From the NCBI GenBank assembly GCA_018873225.1, contig JAEILZ010000009.1:673501-737500 (forward strand): 64,000 nucleotides of DNA, given 5' to 3'. Numbering within the stretch: the stretch's first letter is position 1; every line of letters starts with the position of its first letter. The notes under the pieces were generated by a model. The model was given only the letters and a program-made list of their open reading frames with translations. It was not told where the DNA came from and did no database searches. Position numbers and translations under genes: made by a program. Shown here in pieces: positions 35,428 to 47,646 of this stretch. The DNA is from [Phialemoniopsis] sp. UDSM-2020 (taxonomy: Eukaryota; Ascomycota; Sordariomycetes; Thyridiales; Thyridiaceae).

Positions 35428-38400
35428 TCAGCGTACGGGAATATTCTTCTTCGCGAGGCTGCTAAGCAAGTTGATCATCTCATCCTCTCCAATGCCTGAG
35501 GCATCCCCCTGAGTATGGTATGCCCAATGATCCTTCAAGGCCGGCTGCCCATCTTCATCCATGACAAGAGCAGTATTGGGGTCCGCCTTGCCAAGATGTA
35601 CCAAGAGCTTGACCATCGGTAAATCCTTCGCCCTGACTGCCTCGTCAAGAGCGGACTGGCCGGTACTGCTATCGAACCCTTCGTCCTGAAGGTTCACTTC
35701 TCCCAATTCAATGATAATTCTCGCACATTCAAGAATTTGTTCTCTCTGGTCTCTATTGCCGAAAATGAGTAGGCTGAGCGGTGTCTCGCCCATGCGGTCT
35801 CGTTGGTGGACTCCCTCTTTGAAGCGCGGGATCAACAACCTGAGGATCTCGGGCCGGGCCCTCTGTGTATTCATGTGAAAAACAGTCCAACCGTCCTTGT
35901 CCACATGTCGCAGGTGGGCGTCGATGCCTGGCTGCTTCAGAAGCCATTCCACCATCTGAGTCTGGCCTCCCCACACGGCGTCGCCGACAGACTGATGCCT
36001 GAACGGACGGGTGCCCCTGTCGCGAGCTTCGAGCAATCGATCTCTCACGGATGGATTGGAATTGGCCATCTTGAAGAGACGCTCCGCAATCGGCAAGCAC
36101 CCGTGAGCAGACGCGATGCAAAGCAGCTCGTTCGCCCACTCTTCGGAATCCACTAGGTCAGAGACGCCATAGATCAGATCGAACAATCTGTCAAAGCTCG
36201 GCACCCTCCTGTCCTTGACGAAGCAGGCCTTGGACCAAAAGCCGATGAGGTTGTAGAAGAAATCAAACGTCTTCAACTTGGGCCCAGTGCGTGAGTCGTT
36301 GAACAAGACTTTTATGGCACCAAGGTCGACTCCATCTTGAAATATGGAGGTGATGGTGTATTGGACAGAGTTCGAAGAGAATGCTGCATCGTCAAGAGGA
36401 TTGTAGTGCGATAATAGCCAGCTCAGCAACTCCTCCGAACCGAATGTTGCAATAAGAACTAAAGGATCGACCGACTCGGCTTGGTAATTGAACCGCTTCT
36501 TGACTGTGCACTCTGGCCGGCAGTACTGATCCAGCCAGTTCTGCATCCTCTTGGAGCTGACCTGGGCCAGTGTCACGAATTCTTTCGCCCTGTGATCTGA
36601 GCCCGTCGTTGGCCGATGAAACTTAAGATGATCAAGCCAATAGCACGATGCATAGACGAAGAACCCTCCAAATCCTTGATCAGTAGGGTTGAACAACTCA
36701 TCTGCAGCTGAGGCGGTTTCGCTGGCTGCTGCGCCGTCGCCATCCTCCTCCGCTTCCTCCTCGAACACCCCAGATCCAGGAAGGGCGTGGTTCAAGCCGT
36801 CTGCGTCTTTCTGTTCAGGGGTAAATAGGTCAAGCTCATTGAATTCGGTGAAGAGGAGATATTGAGTACATAAGGAGAGGAGCTGCCGCTCCAGCACCGC
36901 CTCTCGCTGTTCGTTTCCTGAAAGGTGATCGCTAGCCCAACTGGATGGCGGATACTGGATAACAGCCTCACGGAGGGAAGCATGAACTAGTCTAACTTCC
37001 GTAAGTCCGGCATCAGAAGCAGAGTTCGTAGTGACAAACGGGCGAATCAGCGTGAGAACCCGGTTCTGGTCGGTGTACTCTTCAAGCTCTGCCAGGGACC
37101 TGGTGCGGGCCGGAGATCCCGACCGATTGGCACTATCGAGAGCAACAGCATAGTCTAGCTCTGACAGCTTTAGCGGTCGTCGAGCAACTGCGAGAATCTC
37201 CAAAGCCGTGCTGATGACGGCCTCGTTGTCCTTGTCACCTTTGGTGGCGTCTTTGAAGATCTCTCCGTAGACCTGCAAGAGCTCTTCCGGACACGATATG
37301 GCCCGTAGAAGCTTTCTGATCGGGCCAAGCGCGGTCAAACTCCGCGTCTCTACAAGCTTCACCATCATCTTCACCCAGACTACATTGCCGACGGCTGCCG
37401 TGGAGAGCCCATCGACAAGTTCCTGCCGTGCCTTGTCCTGCAGGACGAGCGAACGGACGGCGTGCTCGACGATGATGCGGTCTCGATTCTCTGATGGCTT
37501 GACGTGGATATGAGCAGCGTTGCGGAGAAGTGACCTGAGCCGTTCCTGTGGTCGCGCCACAACAATCGCCCGGCAGCATTGCGTCTCCTCGCATATGGAA
37601 GTGAGAGTTCTGACGACATCCGCCTGCGTTGCGTTGTCACACTCGTCCAAGCCGTCGATCACAATGAACGACCGCCGTTTGAAGGACTTGATCCTCTCTT
37701 GGAAGAACTCGGCCAAAGCTCGTGCCGAGAGGACTACTCCGGGCTGCTTCTCGCACCAGGCCTTGAACAAGTGGTTCAGGGATGCGTGCTGCTGGAGGAG
37801 TTGGTGCAGCAGGCTAGAGAGTATGCCAAATGTCGTCCCGCCGTCCTTCTCGGACTTGCAGTAGTGGAAATAGACCGCGGTCCTTGGGAAGCCCCATAGC
37901 TTCTCGTGCAGCAAGTCGATGATGTACGATGTCAGGCAAGTCTTGCCGCAGCCCATGTCGCCATATATAGCAAGCACTGGGGACGATGTCGAGTCGGCGT
38001 CCAACCAGCTGATAAAGGTCGGGTCGTGTGTGATCCATTCGCAGGCGGCATCTACCCGCTCTGCCTGGAATGTAGCATGGTCGTTGCGTCGCCGTCTGTC
38101 CTTTTCGATGCCCAGAATCATTCGTACTAAAAAGTCAAATTGTCAGCATCGAACTGCAGGATGCTAGGCCCATCTTTTGTCAAACCTTCGCTTGCGACCA
38201 AGGCATCTTCCAACTTTCCAACAACGCCAAGCACTGCCACTTGAATGCAATTCTGCAACATGGCAGTGTCCTTCAGGAATGCTGCAACGCCTGCTGGGAC
38301 CTCCTGTTTGAGTGACTCAACGGCCAAGCCGATTGCACTATGCACGGAATCCTTGCCTAAGATACGGACCACGCTCAGGTAGAACTCGGCAAGGTCCTTA

Positions 38401-39321
38401 TATACCGAGACAAGGGCCTGGAAAAGGGTGTCAAAAGATACTCTGGGCGGAGAAGGCAGACTGTTTACCTTGTGGACATCGCGGGCCTGGTCACGATCCT
38501 GGGTTGAGGTCTCGCAGCGGTCAATGATGGCTATATGATCCAGCATGTTGGAGATTTCGTTCTTGAGCGTCTCTACAAGGCCGCAAACACCAACAGCCAT
38601 CTGTTTCAGAACGTTAATCCTGTGCTCTTGTATAACGAGAGCGGCATCCAAGAACCACGGCTCGTAATGATAAGTTCAACTTGCCTTGATGACGGCCTGG
38701 ACAATGCCGACTGCGGTAGACAAAGCCTGTGTGGGCTCAAGACTCGTCAAAGGCTTGGCTACATCCAGAGCCATGTCCAGTCTCTCCAGAGGTGCTTTCA
38801 TATGCATGAGGCCTCTACTCAAGGTCGTGCCACCCGCCACCTCACCTTGGACATTCTTCATCAGCGCAAAGAAGTTCTCACGAGAGTCAGTGAGCAGGAG
38901 GCTTCTCTGTGAGCTGTCAAACGTCGATATGGCCTCTCGGTAAGCAGCACTCCAGATATTGTCGCTGTCCAAGCTCATTACCCGAGGAGACAGGACCTGA
39001 ATTATCTCTGGTTCCTGTCAAGTCTTTTAGCACACTGTAATCAAACATTTTGTCTGGATGTTGACTCACTGTTCCTTGTGAAACTCCTTCATCGGCATTG
39101 GTAGGGCCTGGAACGCTCTCCGCGGCATCGTCTTCTCTGATCACCGCCCGCTCCGCAGCCGACGGATCAGTATGGGTTGCGCGGCGGTTTTCTGTCTTAG
39201 TTGGAACATTGCTCTGACTACTGCTTGCTTGCGCCTTCGCCTGGTCGGTGCGGTCTCCAAGAAAAAGGTGTTTAAGCTTGTCACGCTTTCTGCCCCGTGC
39301 GGTCTCTGGTGTTGATGACAT
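35428..39321 (-). CDS. STAND/NLR-like protein: Goodbye-like N-terminus, NACHT, ankyrin repeats (1231 aa)
   Basis: Minus strand, exons 39321-39070, 39014-38685, 38600-38186 and 38126-35428. Residues 1-85 are polar and disordered. Residues about 95-330 resemble the fungal STAND N-terminal (Goodbye-like) helical domain, starting near NIWSAAYREAI. The NACHT core follows: Walker A GDMGCGKT near residue 387, Walker B FIVIDGLDEC near 485, then a winged-helix-like region. The C-terminus (about 1070-1210) has degenerate ankyrin repeats (MGETPLSLLIF, QSALDEAVRAKDLPMVKLLV). Such proteins act as signal-dependent switches, and some control heterokaryon incompatibility; that role is not shown here. The second intron is best read as GC-AG (AAG|GCAAGT at 38684, acceptor CAG at 38601). 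Without it a single TGA interrupts the frame. Intron 3 has a weak GTTTGA donor but a TGCTGAC branch and TTTTTAG. Confidence 0.85.
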
Positions 39322-39620
39322 TTCTGCGGTCTATTCAATACCAAACTGTCCACGAGAGATGGATATGAGGGAAACGCCAATGTCTCAAGACTTATAAGAA
39401 GAGATGGAGGATGAGTGGTGATGAAGACCCCTGCAAGCAATTATGCAGTTGGTCCAGCTTGAAACGAAGCAACAGGGTTACATTCTAAATTTATCAGCCA
39501 ACATCCCGGCTCGAAAGAAGTACAGCCAGCCACTGTTTGTTAGGTTGGTAGTTACACCTGAACAACAATTCCCCATCTTCAACAGTTGCGCATGAGCTAT
39601 TCTCCTATAGTCTACGCCCT

Positions 39621-41413
39621 TCAATCTGTGTCCAGTGGCACAAATTTAAGCAAACATCGTTGCCCCAGGGGCCGAGACGAGATTAGCTGGTCGGACATCT
39701 CCATCGATTCGGCGGTCATCGACTCATCGGGATAGGTCGTGAACCGCGAGTAGATATCCTGAAGCAAAATCTTCATTTCAGCCATGGCAAGACTGCCCGG
39801 TCGATCTTTGTGTCAGCAAAAAGCACTTATCGGAGAGTCATGGGTCATTGCTTACTGCTTTCCAATGCAGCCCCGACCACCGTTTGCAAAAGCAAACGAG
39901 AGCCTCTTCCGCTCCGCATCTCCTTCTTTGTCCAACCAACGATCCGGGTCGAATTTGTCAGGCTCGGGAAATACTCTCTCGTCAATCCTGTGCACTGAGT
40001 ACGCCTGACAGCTGACCACGGTCTTCTCCGGCATGAAATACCCGTCGATAGTCCTTCCGCCACGGGGCACGTAACGAGGTAACGACATGGGAATGGCCGG
40101 GAAGCACCGCAGCCCTTCCTGCACAATCGCCTCAAGGAAAGGCAGCTTGTCGAATGGCGCCTCAGGGTTTTCCATCAGCTCTTGTTGCAGTCGCTTCTGC
40201 AGGTGGAAAGACGACGGCTGAGACAGCTCCCACATGAGGAAACACAGCGCATCGCCAGTCGTGTCTATGCCGGCAGCCATGTGGTCCAGGCTTTCGGCCG
40301 CGATGTCAAGATGCTCCATGTCATATTGCTTCTCCCGCATGCGGCTAAGTAGCGTGAAAATGGCTGGTGCCTCTGCGCCACTCGCACCCAGGACGAAGTC
40401 GTCAGCCAGGGGCGTCTCACGGGGCTTGGCGAACAGATAAAGCACTTTGCCAATGATCTTGTGCAGGAACGGGCTGTAAAATTCCACGAGGCGGTCTTGG
40501 GCGTAGTCAGTACTTGCAAAGCGGCTGGATGTCAACATGGTAAGTACTTACTCTGCAGGCTGTCGTCGAAAGTCACTTCGCGCATGATTTCCTCGTCCTT
40601 CTCGCTCTGTAGAGAGTCGACCCCGTAGGGATGGAAGAGGTGGTGGGTGACACAGTCGAAAGCGTACGCGTGGAGTGCTTGTAACGGAGTCAGCTTGCGT
40701 GTCGGCATGCACAATCCCCTTTATGACTGACCGATCTGACCTTGAGGATTAGCACGGGCTTACACACGACATCAGTCGTTCCATGCTTACATAGAGATCA
40801 AGGCTGCCACCGACCGACTCGGCGCACCTCTTGACGACGTTTTTGGACCGGTGCGCTATGCCATTGAGTGACGGCTGGCGCATGACGTTGCTGTTTGCAT
40901 AACGATCCGCTAGGATGCGTCTTCTCCTTGCGTGCTGCAGTACGACACAACATCAGCCGCATTATCTTTGAGACATTGCAATCAGCATTCTTACATCTTC
41001 CTTGTTGAGGGTCGTAAACATCGTCCTATGAATTGAATTAGTTCATCCGACTAGAGATGAGATGATATAATGAGAGCTCCTTACCTCCGGCCATAGACCT
41101 TGAACAAATCATAGAATTCGGTCTTGTCATATCCGCTCCCGCCCGAACAGTAGATCTCCTTGACGGCGGTCTGCGAGGCAAAAGCAGCCTCGTTCGGTGC
41201 TATCCGGACTACGGGTCCATATTTTTGGTGAAGCTGGTGGATATATCTCGTCCTGTTGGTATGGAACTCGTGCCATTTCAGGACGAATGATGTAAAGATT
41301 GAGTAAGTCGGCCCGGGCAGTTTTCTCAAGGGCGAACTGAGACACTTGGCGATATAAGCCACTGCAAGGAAGCACCCAGCGCTGAGCAAGAACCACGGCT
41401 GGAGAATCAGCAT
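39621..41413 (-). CDS. cytochrome P450 monooxygenase, 485 aa
   Basis: Minus strand, six exons: 41413-41085, 41025-40995, 40934-40791, 40693-40552, 40495-39856 and 39792-39621 (486 codons). An N-terminal membrane anchor (FLLSAGCFLAVAYIA) is followed by the proline hinge LRKLPGP. Later come the I-helix AGIDTT (about 289-294), the ExxR motif in QEGLR (about 340), and the haem loop FANGGRGCIGKH with Cys ligand near 425. The last exon restores the conserved LAMAEMKILL helix after the Cys loop. All catalytic landmarks are intact, so an active microsomal enzyme is expected. The substrate cannot be read from sequence. The 31-nt second exon is unusual but required for frame. Two identical GTAAGC donors 27 nt apart end exon 3; the first fits the family best. 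No PKS, NRPS or terpene synthase is nearby. Confidence 0.93.
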
Positions 41414-42032
41414 TTTGTAGTCTGCACGCTACACTCGGTGTTTCCTATCGACATAGATGCTCGATGCGGACCGTGAGAGGAATGACATAAAGGAACAAAG
41501 AAGAATCAGAGCGAAGTGTTATTCCGAGCCAAACGATGTCGTTGTGTCAGATACTATCCTCCAAGAGGCCTAATACCATCAAAATACGCGGTAGCGAGCC
41601 AACAGTTCGAGTTGTTGAAGGCCTGGTTCTTATACACATCCACTCTTGACCGCGGGAGGGGTTGTAGATAAGGCAGGTAGTGCCGGCCGGTAGTCCAGGT
41701 TTGATGTGGAGAAGCGTAGCGCTGCCCCGATCACAGAACCACTCTGGGTTGGACTTTTAGCAATTCAGTGGCAGGAGAATGACTGGGTCTCTCCAAACAA
41801 TGCCCCGATTTGGTCAAGTATGTAATCTTTTTGCAGTAAAGCATCATCAAATTTATTCATTCTCATCTAGGCACAGCAGCTTTGTGCCTGCGTTACGGTT
41901 ATTATCGGAGAGCTCCTCACGTCTCCACCATTCCATACTCGCTCGCCTTGTAAAAAAACGTCCTTTGTTAAACCAACAAGCACACACATGCATAGAACAC
42001 CACTCAATTGAAATCAGGTTTTTGGAGGTAGC
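41414..42032. other. intergenic region upstream of P450
   Basis: About 620 bp. It contains the P450 promoter and the 3' flank of the small Cys-rich gene. A short ORF on the plus strand (41779-42036) looks non-coding. Confidence 0.4.
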
Positions 42033-42332
42033 TTAGAGCTCGCCCTTGCCGTCGCCCTTCTTCTCTCCACCTCCGAACATGCTACCGAGCCAGGCGGCAC
42101 CGGGAACCGACATCTTCGCGGCCGGTGGGTACTGTTTGCCGTTGACGGTGACCTTGGGCTCGCAGGTACACCACTGATCCTCGTCGACCCCAGCGAGCGC
42201 TTGTGGGATGTGGTTGCCGCATCCTCGCCACGACTTCTTGGCTATATCGTCTCCTTGTCAGCTGGTGGGATTCCTTGGATGCCAGGAAACAATCAACTTA
42301 CAGCACGTCGAACAGGTTGCTCCCATACACAT
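42033..42332 (-). CDS. small conserved Cys-rich protein, 79 aa, putative metal binder
   Basis: Two exons, 42332-42302 and 42241-42033, 80 codons including stop; the first exon is only 31 nt. The N-terminal half carries cysteines at 2, 7, 10, 18, 35 and 37 and a histidine at 21. The spacing MCMGATCSTCSKKSWRGCG, then NHIP, then WCTCEP looks like a compact zinc- or other metal-binding knot. The C-terminal half is Gly/Lys-rich and probably disordered. I recognise the pattern as one that recurs in short fungal proteins, but I know no name or function for it. The GTAAGT donor and ATATAG acceptor are good, and the exon join places a TCS motif exactly in register. No signal peptide, so it is probably intracellular. 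Confidence 0.8.
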
Positions 42333-42764
42333 CTTGAATGATTTCCAGAAATGTCTGTAGAGAATTGTTGGTTTTTAATTTGTTCTGATATGTATTGCGC
42401 GGTGTTGAGCGTTATCTCATTCTCGATCTCAATGCAGGCCAATTGTGGATGGCCTGCAGTTAAATAGCAGTAGGAGGGGCTGCATGACACAGGTGCTCCG
42501 GGCTGGTGACTAATGATGGTGGTGCTATGTCGCCGACGCTTGGAGTGGATCATGTTATCGACAAGTCGCCGACCATCAGCGCCTAGCACTAGAGACATCG
42601 TGGCCGGCGATCAGAGCAAGAGTCCGGGACCGTCAAGACCGGGGACTGCATTCGTGCCCGTGCCTGACAGCTGACATCAGCCCGGACATCGGCGAGTCCA
42701 AGATATGACCTCCCACACTCCCCGTAGAATTGCTACCCGGTAGGGATGCAGCCGCAACGGCTGT
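42333..42764. other. intergenic region
   Basis: About 430 bp between two minus-strand genes: promoter and leader of the Cys-rich gene and 3' flank of the hydrolase. Nothing recognisable. Confidence 0.4.
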
Positions 42765-43754
42765 TTATTTGGCCTCAAGGCTCTTTAAAAACCGAGCAAC
42801 CCGATCCGCTAACCAAAGCTGTGGCTCGGGCTGCTTCACGTTATGGCTTGCGCCAGGTATGAGCGCCGACCAGCTGCTGGCTATGCCGGGTGCACATAAA
42901 CTGCTCCACCGGTCGATAGCTTGAATCATATCCCTGCTCTTCGGAACAAACTCATCCTCCGCAGAAGGCACGATGAGCACAGGGCTCTGGAAGCGGCCCC
43001 AGAAGGAAGCAAGCTTCGCATCGTCCAGGTCGGCTGAGAAGTAATCATCATCGCCCCTAGCAATTTGGTCAGGACATCGACCCGACGTGGCAAGGGGACC
43101 ACACTTACCCCGGAGCAACAAGGGACTGCCACCGATACGCAGTTATGGGTGTGTCAAATTCCTTTGGTAGCTTGTCTCGCGGCATAATATCGTCTTCCCT
43201 TCCTGCTTTGATCATGTCGGAAGCAATCGAAAGGCTCTCCTGCAGTGCCTCCTTGGTCATGATTCCAGCTACGGCTTCCTGATCAGCGACCGGGCCTTGA
43301 AGGATGAAGCCGTCCACCTGCTCATTGTTGTGCTTAGCATTATCCGTGTACTCCATACAGTCCTATCAAGTCATTAGTTGAGTACAATGAGTGGCCGGAG
43401 ACAATTTATTACCTGACATCCCGTAGAATGCCCCATCAAGACAATCTTTTGCTTGCCGAGGCCTCGCAGATACTTTACGAGTGCTGAAATGTCGGCGACA
43501 TCGTCTTTGAGGCGATGATAGCCAAAGGCCGAGAAGGAGCTCGAAAGCCGGAACTCGAAGACGGAGTAGCTAAGCCCGTCTGTCGCCCCGAGCTTCTCGG
43601 CCAAGGTACGAACGTACGGCACTGTATGCGGGCCGTCTCCGAGGCCCCCAATGAACACCAAGGCATCGCGAGACGACGTATCACCCAACTCATATGCGCA
43701 TGCGCTTTGGGTAGGAGACGGAAAAGGGTGGACAAGGACCGAGTACGGCGCCAT
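42765..43754 (-). CDS. alpha/beta hydrolase, DUF1749 family (SidJ-like), 295 aa
   Basis: Exons 43754-43413, 43362-43109 and 43056-42765, 296 codons including stop. The core shows VFIGGLGDG (oxyanion region), the nucleophile elbow GHSTG with Ser110, and late VLIVPSAEDEFVP and GASHNV, which should supply the acid and the catalytic His. Conserved DUF1749 features include the N-terminal HPFPSP and the APGGDDDYFSADL segment, which the second splice junction reconstructs exactly. A member of this family, SidJ of Aspergillus fumigatus, hydrolyses fusarinine siderophore; other members are of unknown substrate, so an esterase role is likely but siderophore breakdown is only a possibility. The in-frame extension upstream lacks an ATG, so 43754 is the start. 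Confidence 0.9.
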
Positions 43755-44220
43755 AGTATGTTTAAAGTAGTTGCGAATTGTAGAGATAGTGTTCAATTGA
43801 GGTCGTAGATGTTCTCAGAGATTGGTGGTTTGTCAGGTTTGAGAGATCACCAAGGTTCTCGCTTTGTATGAACTGGGTGGTATTGCATGGATCAACGCTC
43901 GAGTGGACCTCACCCCTGGAGGTGCTGCGCTCTGGTGTTCTGAGCTTGTTTTCAGTGTGTTTTAGCGCTAATGGCCGGCTAACCAGAGGATCAAGGTCGC
44001 GATTACAGCACCTGGCCTACAAGCCCACCCACTATAGTGTCAAGAAGGGTGGCCGGAGCGCCAGTGGCTGGTTGGTTGCACCTAAAATTTGAGACTACTT
44101 CGTCAATTCAAGCTTGAGGCATCCACGGCTTCATCACCATACTCCGCTGCGAAACACAGTCTCCATCACCGAGAGTCTAGCGATCTTCAACAATGTTGAG
44201 GAGGTTTCTCAAAGCCCAAC
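43755..44220. promoter_or_regulatory. divergent promoter region hydrolase / TTI1
   Basis: About 465 bp between opposed starts. No coding potential. No specific binding site recognised. Confidence 0.4.
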
Positions 44221-47200
44221 ATGGAGCCCTCCTCAGCGTATCGAAACTCTGTCACGCGGCGCAATGAGTTTTTCACAAAGGTGCACAATCCCAATGACAC
44301 TCCGACATGACCTTGAGTACTGACGCTTCACTCACAGCTCAAACCGGTCTGTGTTGAGATTAGCAAACTGGCCATGCGTCAAGAGACCATAAGCTCTACC
44401 ACAAAGCAGGAGCTTACTCGACTGACCGATCAGCTGTACGGGATCCTCACTACACAGACAGACTATGATGCGTCAGTCCTAGACGGCAAGCTTGCGGAAT
44501 ACGTCTTCTTTCCGCTTTCCTTCATTTTCCGCAAGAAGGAGCAGTGCCCAGCCAGGCTAGTGGAGAATGCCGTAAAGGTAGTACGTGTACTGGTCCAGTA
44601 TGGGTGGAAGTCAACAATCTCCAAGGAGCTGTCCCAACAGCTTCTGATCCTGTTGACCTTCATCGTCGGAGGCGTCCCGGGCCAGGAACGGAGGCAAGAT
44701 GCCCCGGAGGAAACAGTTCTGGAGGGCTTCCGAGCTCTTACAGCACTGATCAAAGCGGCGGGTTCCGCATCTTCCTCGCCCTTGACCGACATCAAGGTAG
44801 TGCCTGCGTTGGGCCACACCATCACTGTCATTCTAGAGGGCATCAAGGATGGCGAAACTCCCGACATCCGGCTCGTATCTTTGATGGCGATTCAAACACT
44901 GTTCACCAGCATCAAGGACCTCGATGCTCTTGCTTCATTTTTCCCAGGGACGGTATCATCATTGGCTGCCTTGCTATCCCCACCACAGTCACTTAAAACC
45001 CAGAGAAGAGTACTCACCCGCGGTTTGCAAGTGCTCAAAGCGATCTTGGTCAATGTTGTAGGAGATATGGCCACAAGAGACGTTCAAAGAAAGGCAAAGG
45101 ACAACATCAAGGACACAAAGCCGGACAAGGTCTTAACACCAGCCTGGCTGGAAGCAACGGCTGCGCAGGTGAAGCTGGCATTATCGACTGTGCTCAAGCT
45201 TCGCAAACACGACTCGCTTGAGGTCAGACGCGCGGTCGAGGTGTTTTCGGTGACCATTCTCGACGAATGCCATTCATCATTATCAAATTGTACATCGATT
45301 CTTGTGGAAAGTGCCATCATCGCGGGAGGCGAGACGGCCACATACGAAAGCACCTCGATCCCTGCCCTGAACTCGACTGACCCTGCAGGTAATCTCGATG
45401 ATCTTGCACGCATAACGAATCTGGAAGACCTTGCAACGATCTATCCAGAATTAGGCGATGTGGTGAAGACAACTGTGTACGATTGGATCACAAGTCTACC
45501 GCGTACCCTGCAATCGAGTGACGAGGATGTCAAAAAACAGGCAATTCAGAACCTCATGAAGGGCAATACTCTGGTCCGCAAATTACGTCTCGATTCATCA
45601 ATGATTGAGGAGAGCTTGGCAACAACCCTCAGGGACAGTGTCATCACACTCGTGAAGAACTCCAAGGAGCCGAAGGTCGTCGGGGATGTCGACTTCGATG
45701 ACAGCTTGTCCGGGGATACAAGCCTCATTAAGGCACACTCAGATGAACCTCAGTACTTACCGGTGATACTGGCGCAAGATGTACAGTCAAGCACCCGCAA
45801 GGAATTGGCTGGCTTCATTGCTAGTGTTGGCTCACCGGCCCAGCAGGCGAGTCTAGCGAGCGAGATGTTGGCCTACGTGCAGGACGCGGAAGGGGTAGAC
45901 CAGATATCAGCTTACTGGCTCGCATTTCAGCTGCTAAAGTCCTCCTACGCCAAGTCATCGGAGATGGATTCGTTTCTAGATTTGTCCATGGGCGCCGACA
46001 ATTCCGACGAACAAGAACTTGTCTTTAACGAGCTCTACACTTTCTCGGTATCGACCTTATCAGCGCATTCTGGTGCGGTCGATGTAGACTGGCGTCTCGA
46101 GGCTATAGCTCTAGAAGTCACCGCCTTTGCATCATCTCGCATGGGGGCATCTTTCCGGCCAGAGCTTATCGATGTTCTCTACCCAGTCTCGACGTTGCTA
46201 GGATCACCAGTTCCCCAGCTTCGTCGGCACGCGATAACCACCCTGAATTTCATTGCCGCGTCCTGTGGGTATGGCAGTGTGTCAGAAATGATCATCGACA
46301 ACGCAGATTATCTCGTGAACTCAATCTCGCTTCGGTTGAACACACTCGACATCTCACCCGCCTCAACAAAGGTCCTGACAATGATGGTTCGACTTACGGG
46401 CCCCAGCTTGATCCCTTACTTGGACGATGTCATAGCCGCCATATTTGCGGCATTGGACAATTATCACGGATATCCCGCCTTTGTTTCAAGCTTATTCTCT
46501 GTGCTTGCAGAAGTAGTTGAGCAAGGTGTCAAATCCGACACGCTCCTACTAGAAGGCAAGGAGAGAGCAGGAGGTCACAAGAAGCGAGCCTTGGCGCCGA
46601 CAACAACAGAGAGCCTCCTCGACATGCTTCAAGATCGCTCCAAGAAGAGGGGAAAACAGCTAGAGGAGCGAGATGTCGAGGAGGTCATCCGAGATCACCC
46701 CCAGAAGCCGTGGAAATCCGAGGCTGAAACATTGCTCGATCAGATGGAAAATCCGGAACAAGGAGAAGGTGACCAGTCCTCTGGTAAGGAAATCGAAAAG
46801 GTGGAGGTGCCAAAGACACCGACGTACCAGATCCTATCACGCATCGTCACTCTTACTCAACATTACCTAACATCCCCCACTCCCACACTCCGCAAATCCC
46901 TCCTCGACCTCCTCAAGACGGTCGCCCCAGCCTTGGCGCCTGACGAGAACGCATTCCTACCCCTGATCAACAGCATCTGGCCTGTCCTCGTCTCGAGACT
47001 CTACGACAGCGAACCTTATGTTACCATCGCGGCTTGCGGGGCATTAGCCGCCCTTTGCGAGGCGGCTGGGGACTTCCTGGCCAGCCGCATCAAGACGGAG
47101 TGGTGGGACCGTCTGGGGAAGTGGTGCAAAAAGTCCAAACGCGAAGGCCTACATCCCGGCAAGGGACGCGGGGTTGCGAGCGGAAGGAACCCGCCCGTCG

Positions 47201-47646
47201 AGCGAGGTCTCCTTGCGGGGACTGCTGCGGGGATCAGTGACCCCAAAGCCGGCGATATCCTGATCCCGGGGAGGTCGGTCCCCGGCGAATCAAGTGGGCA
47301 GCTCCTCGTCAGCACGTCGGCTCCCCAGCCCCTAGCTGTGGCCTCCTCGACCCCTGGGCTGGGCAGATTCACACAGGGTGCACAGATCTGGGAGGCCGCA
47401 GTCGAGCTCTTGACTGCATTTGTGTCCTTTGTGCGTCTGGACGACGACATTTTTGACGAGATACTCGAGCTGCTGGCCGATACGCTGACGCGAAACCGCG
47501 CGGCGCGCGAGGCCCTCGAGGTCGTCAACGCGGATGCCGTCTGGCTCGCGCTATACCGGCGTGGGGAGACGAAGCTTCCTGCCCAACCACATATGGATGG
47601 AGTAGAGTTTGTCAAGTACGAGCCGACGACCACCTTGGTGAGGTAA
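44221..47646 (+). CDS. TTI1: TTI1, HEAT-repeat subunit of the TEL2-TTI1-TTI2 (TTT) complex
   Basis: Exon 1 is 44221-44280 (MEPSSAYRNSVTRRNEFFTK); exon 2 is 44338-47646; total 1122 aa. The join yields RRNEFFTKLKPVCVEISKLA, the typical TTI1 N-terminal signature, which would be missed by starting at the later ATG (44374). The intron has a weak GTGCAC donor but a TACTGAC branch and CACAG. The rest is all-helical HEAT repeats with a charged, Lys/Glu-rich insertion at about residues 750-820 and a conserved C-terminal block including LINSIWPVLVSRLYD. The TTT complex works with Hsp90 to fold and stabilise PIK-related kinases such as TOR, Tel1 and Mec1. Length agrees with fungal homologues. Confidence 0.93.
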
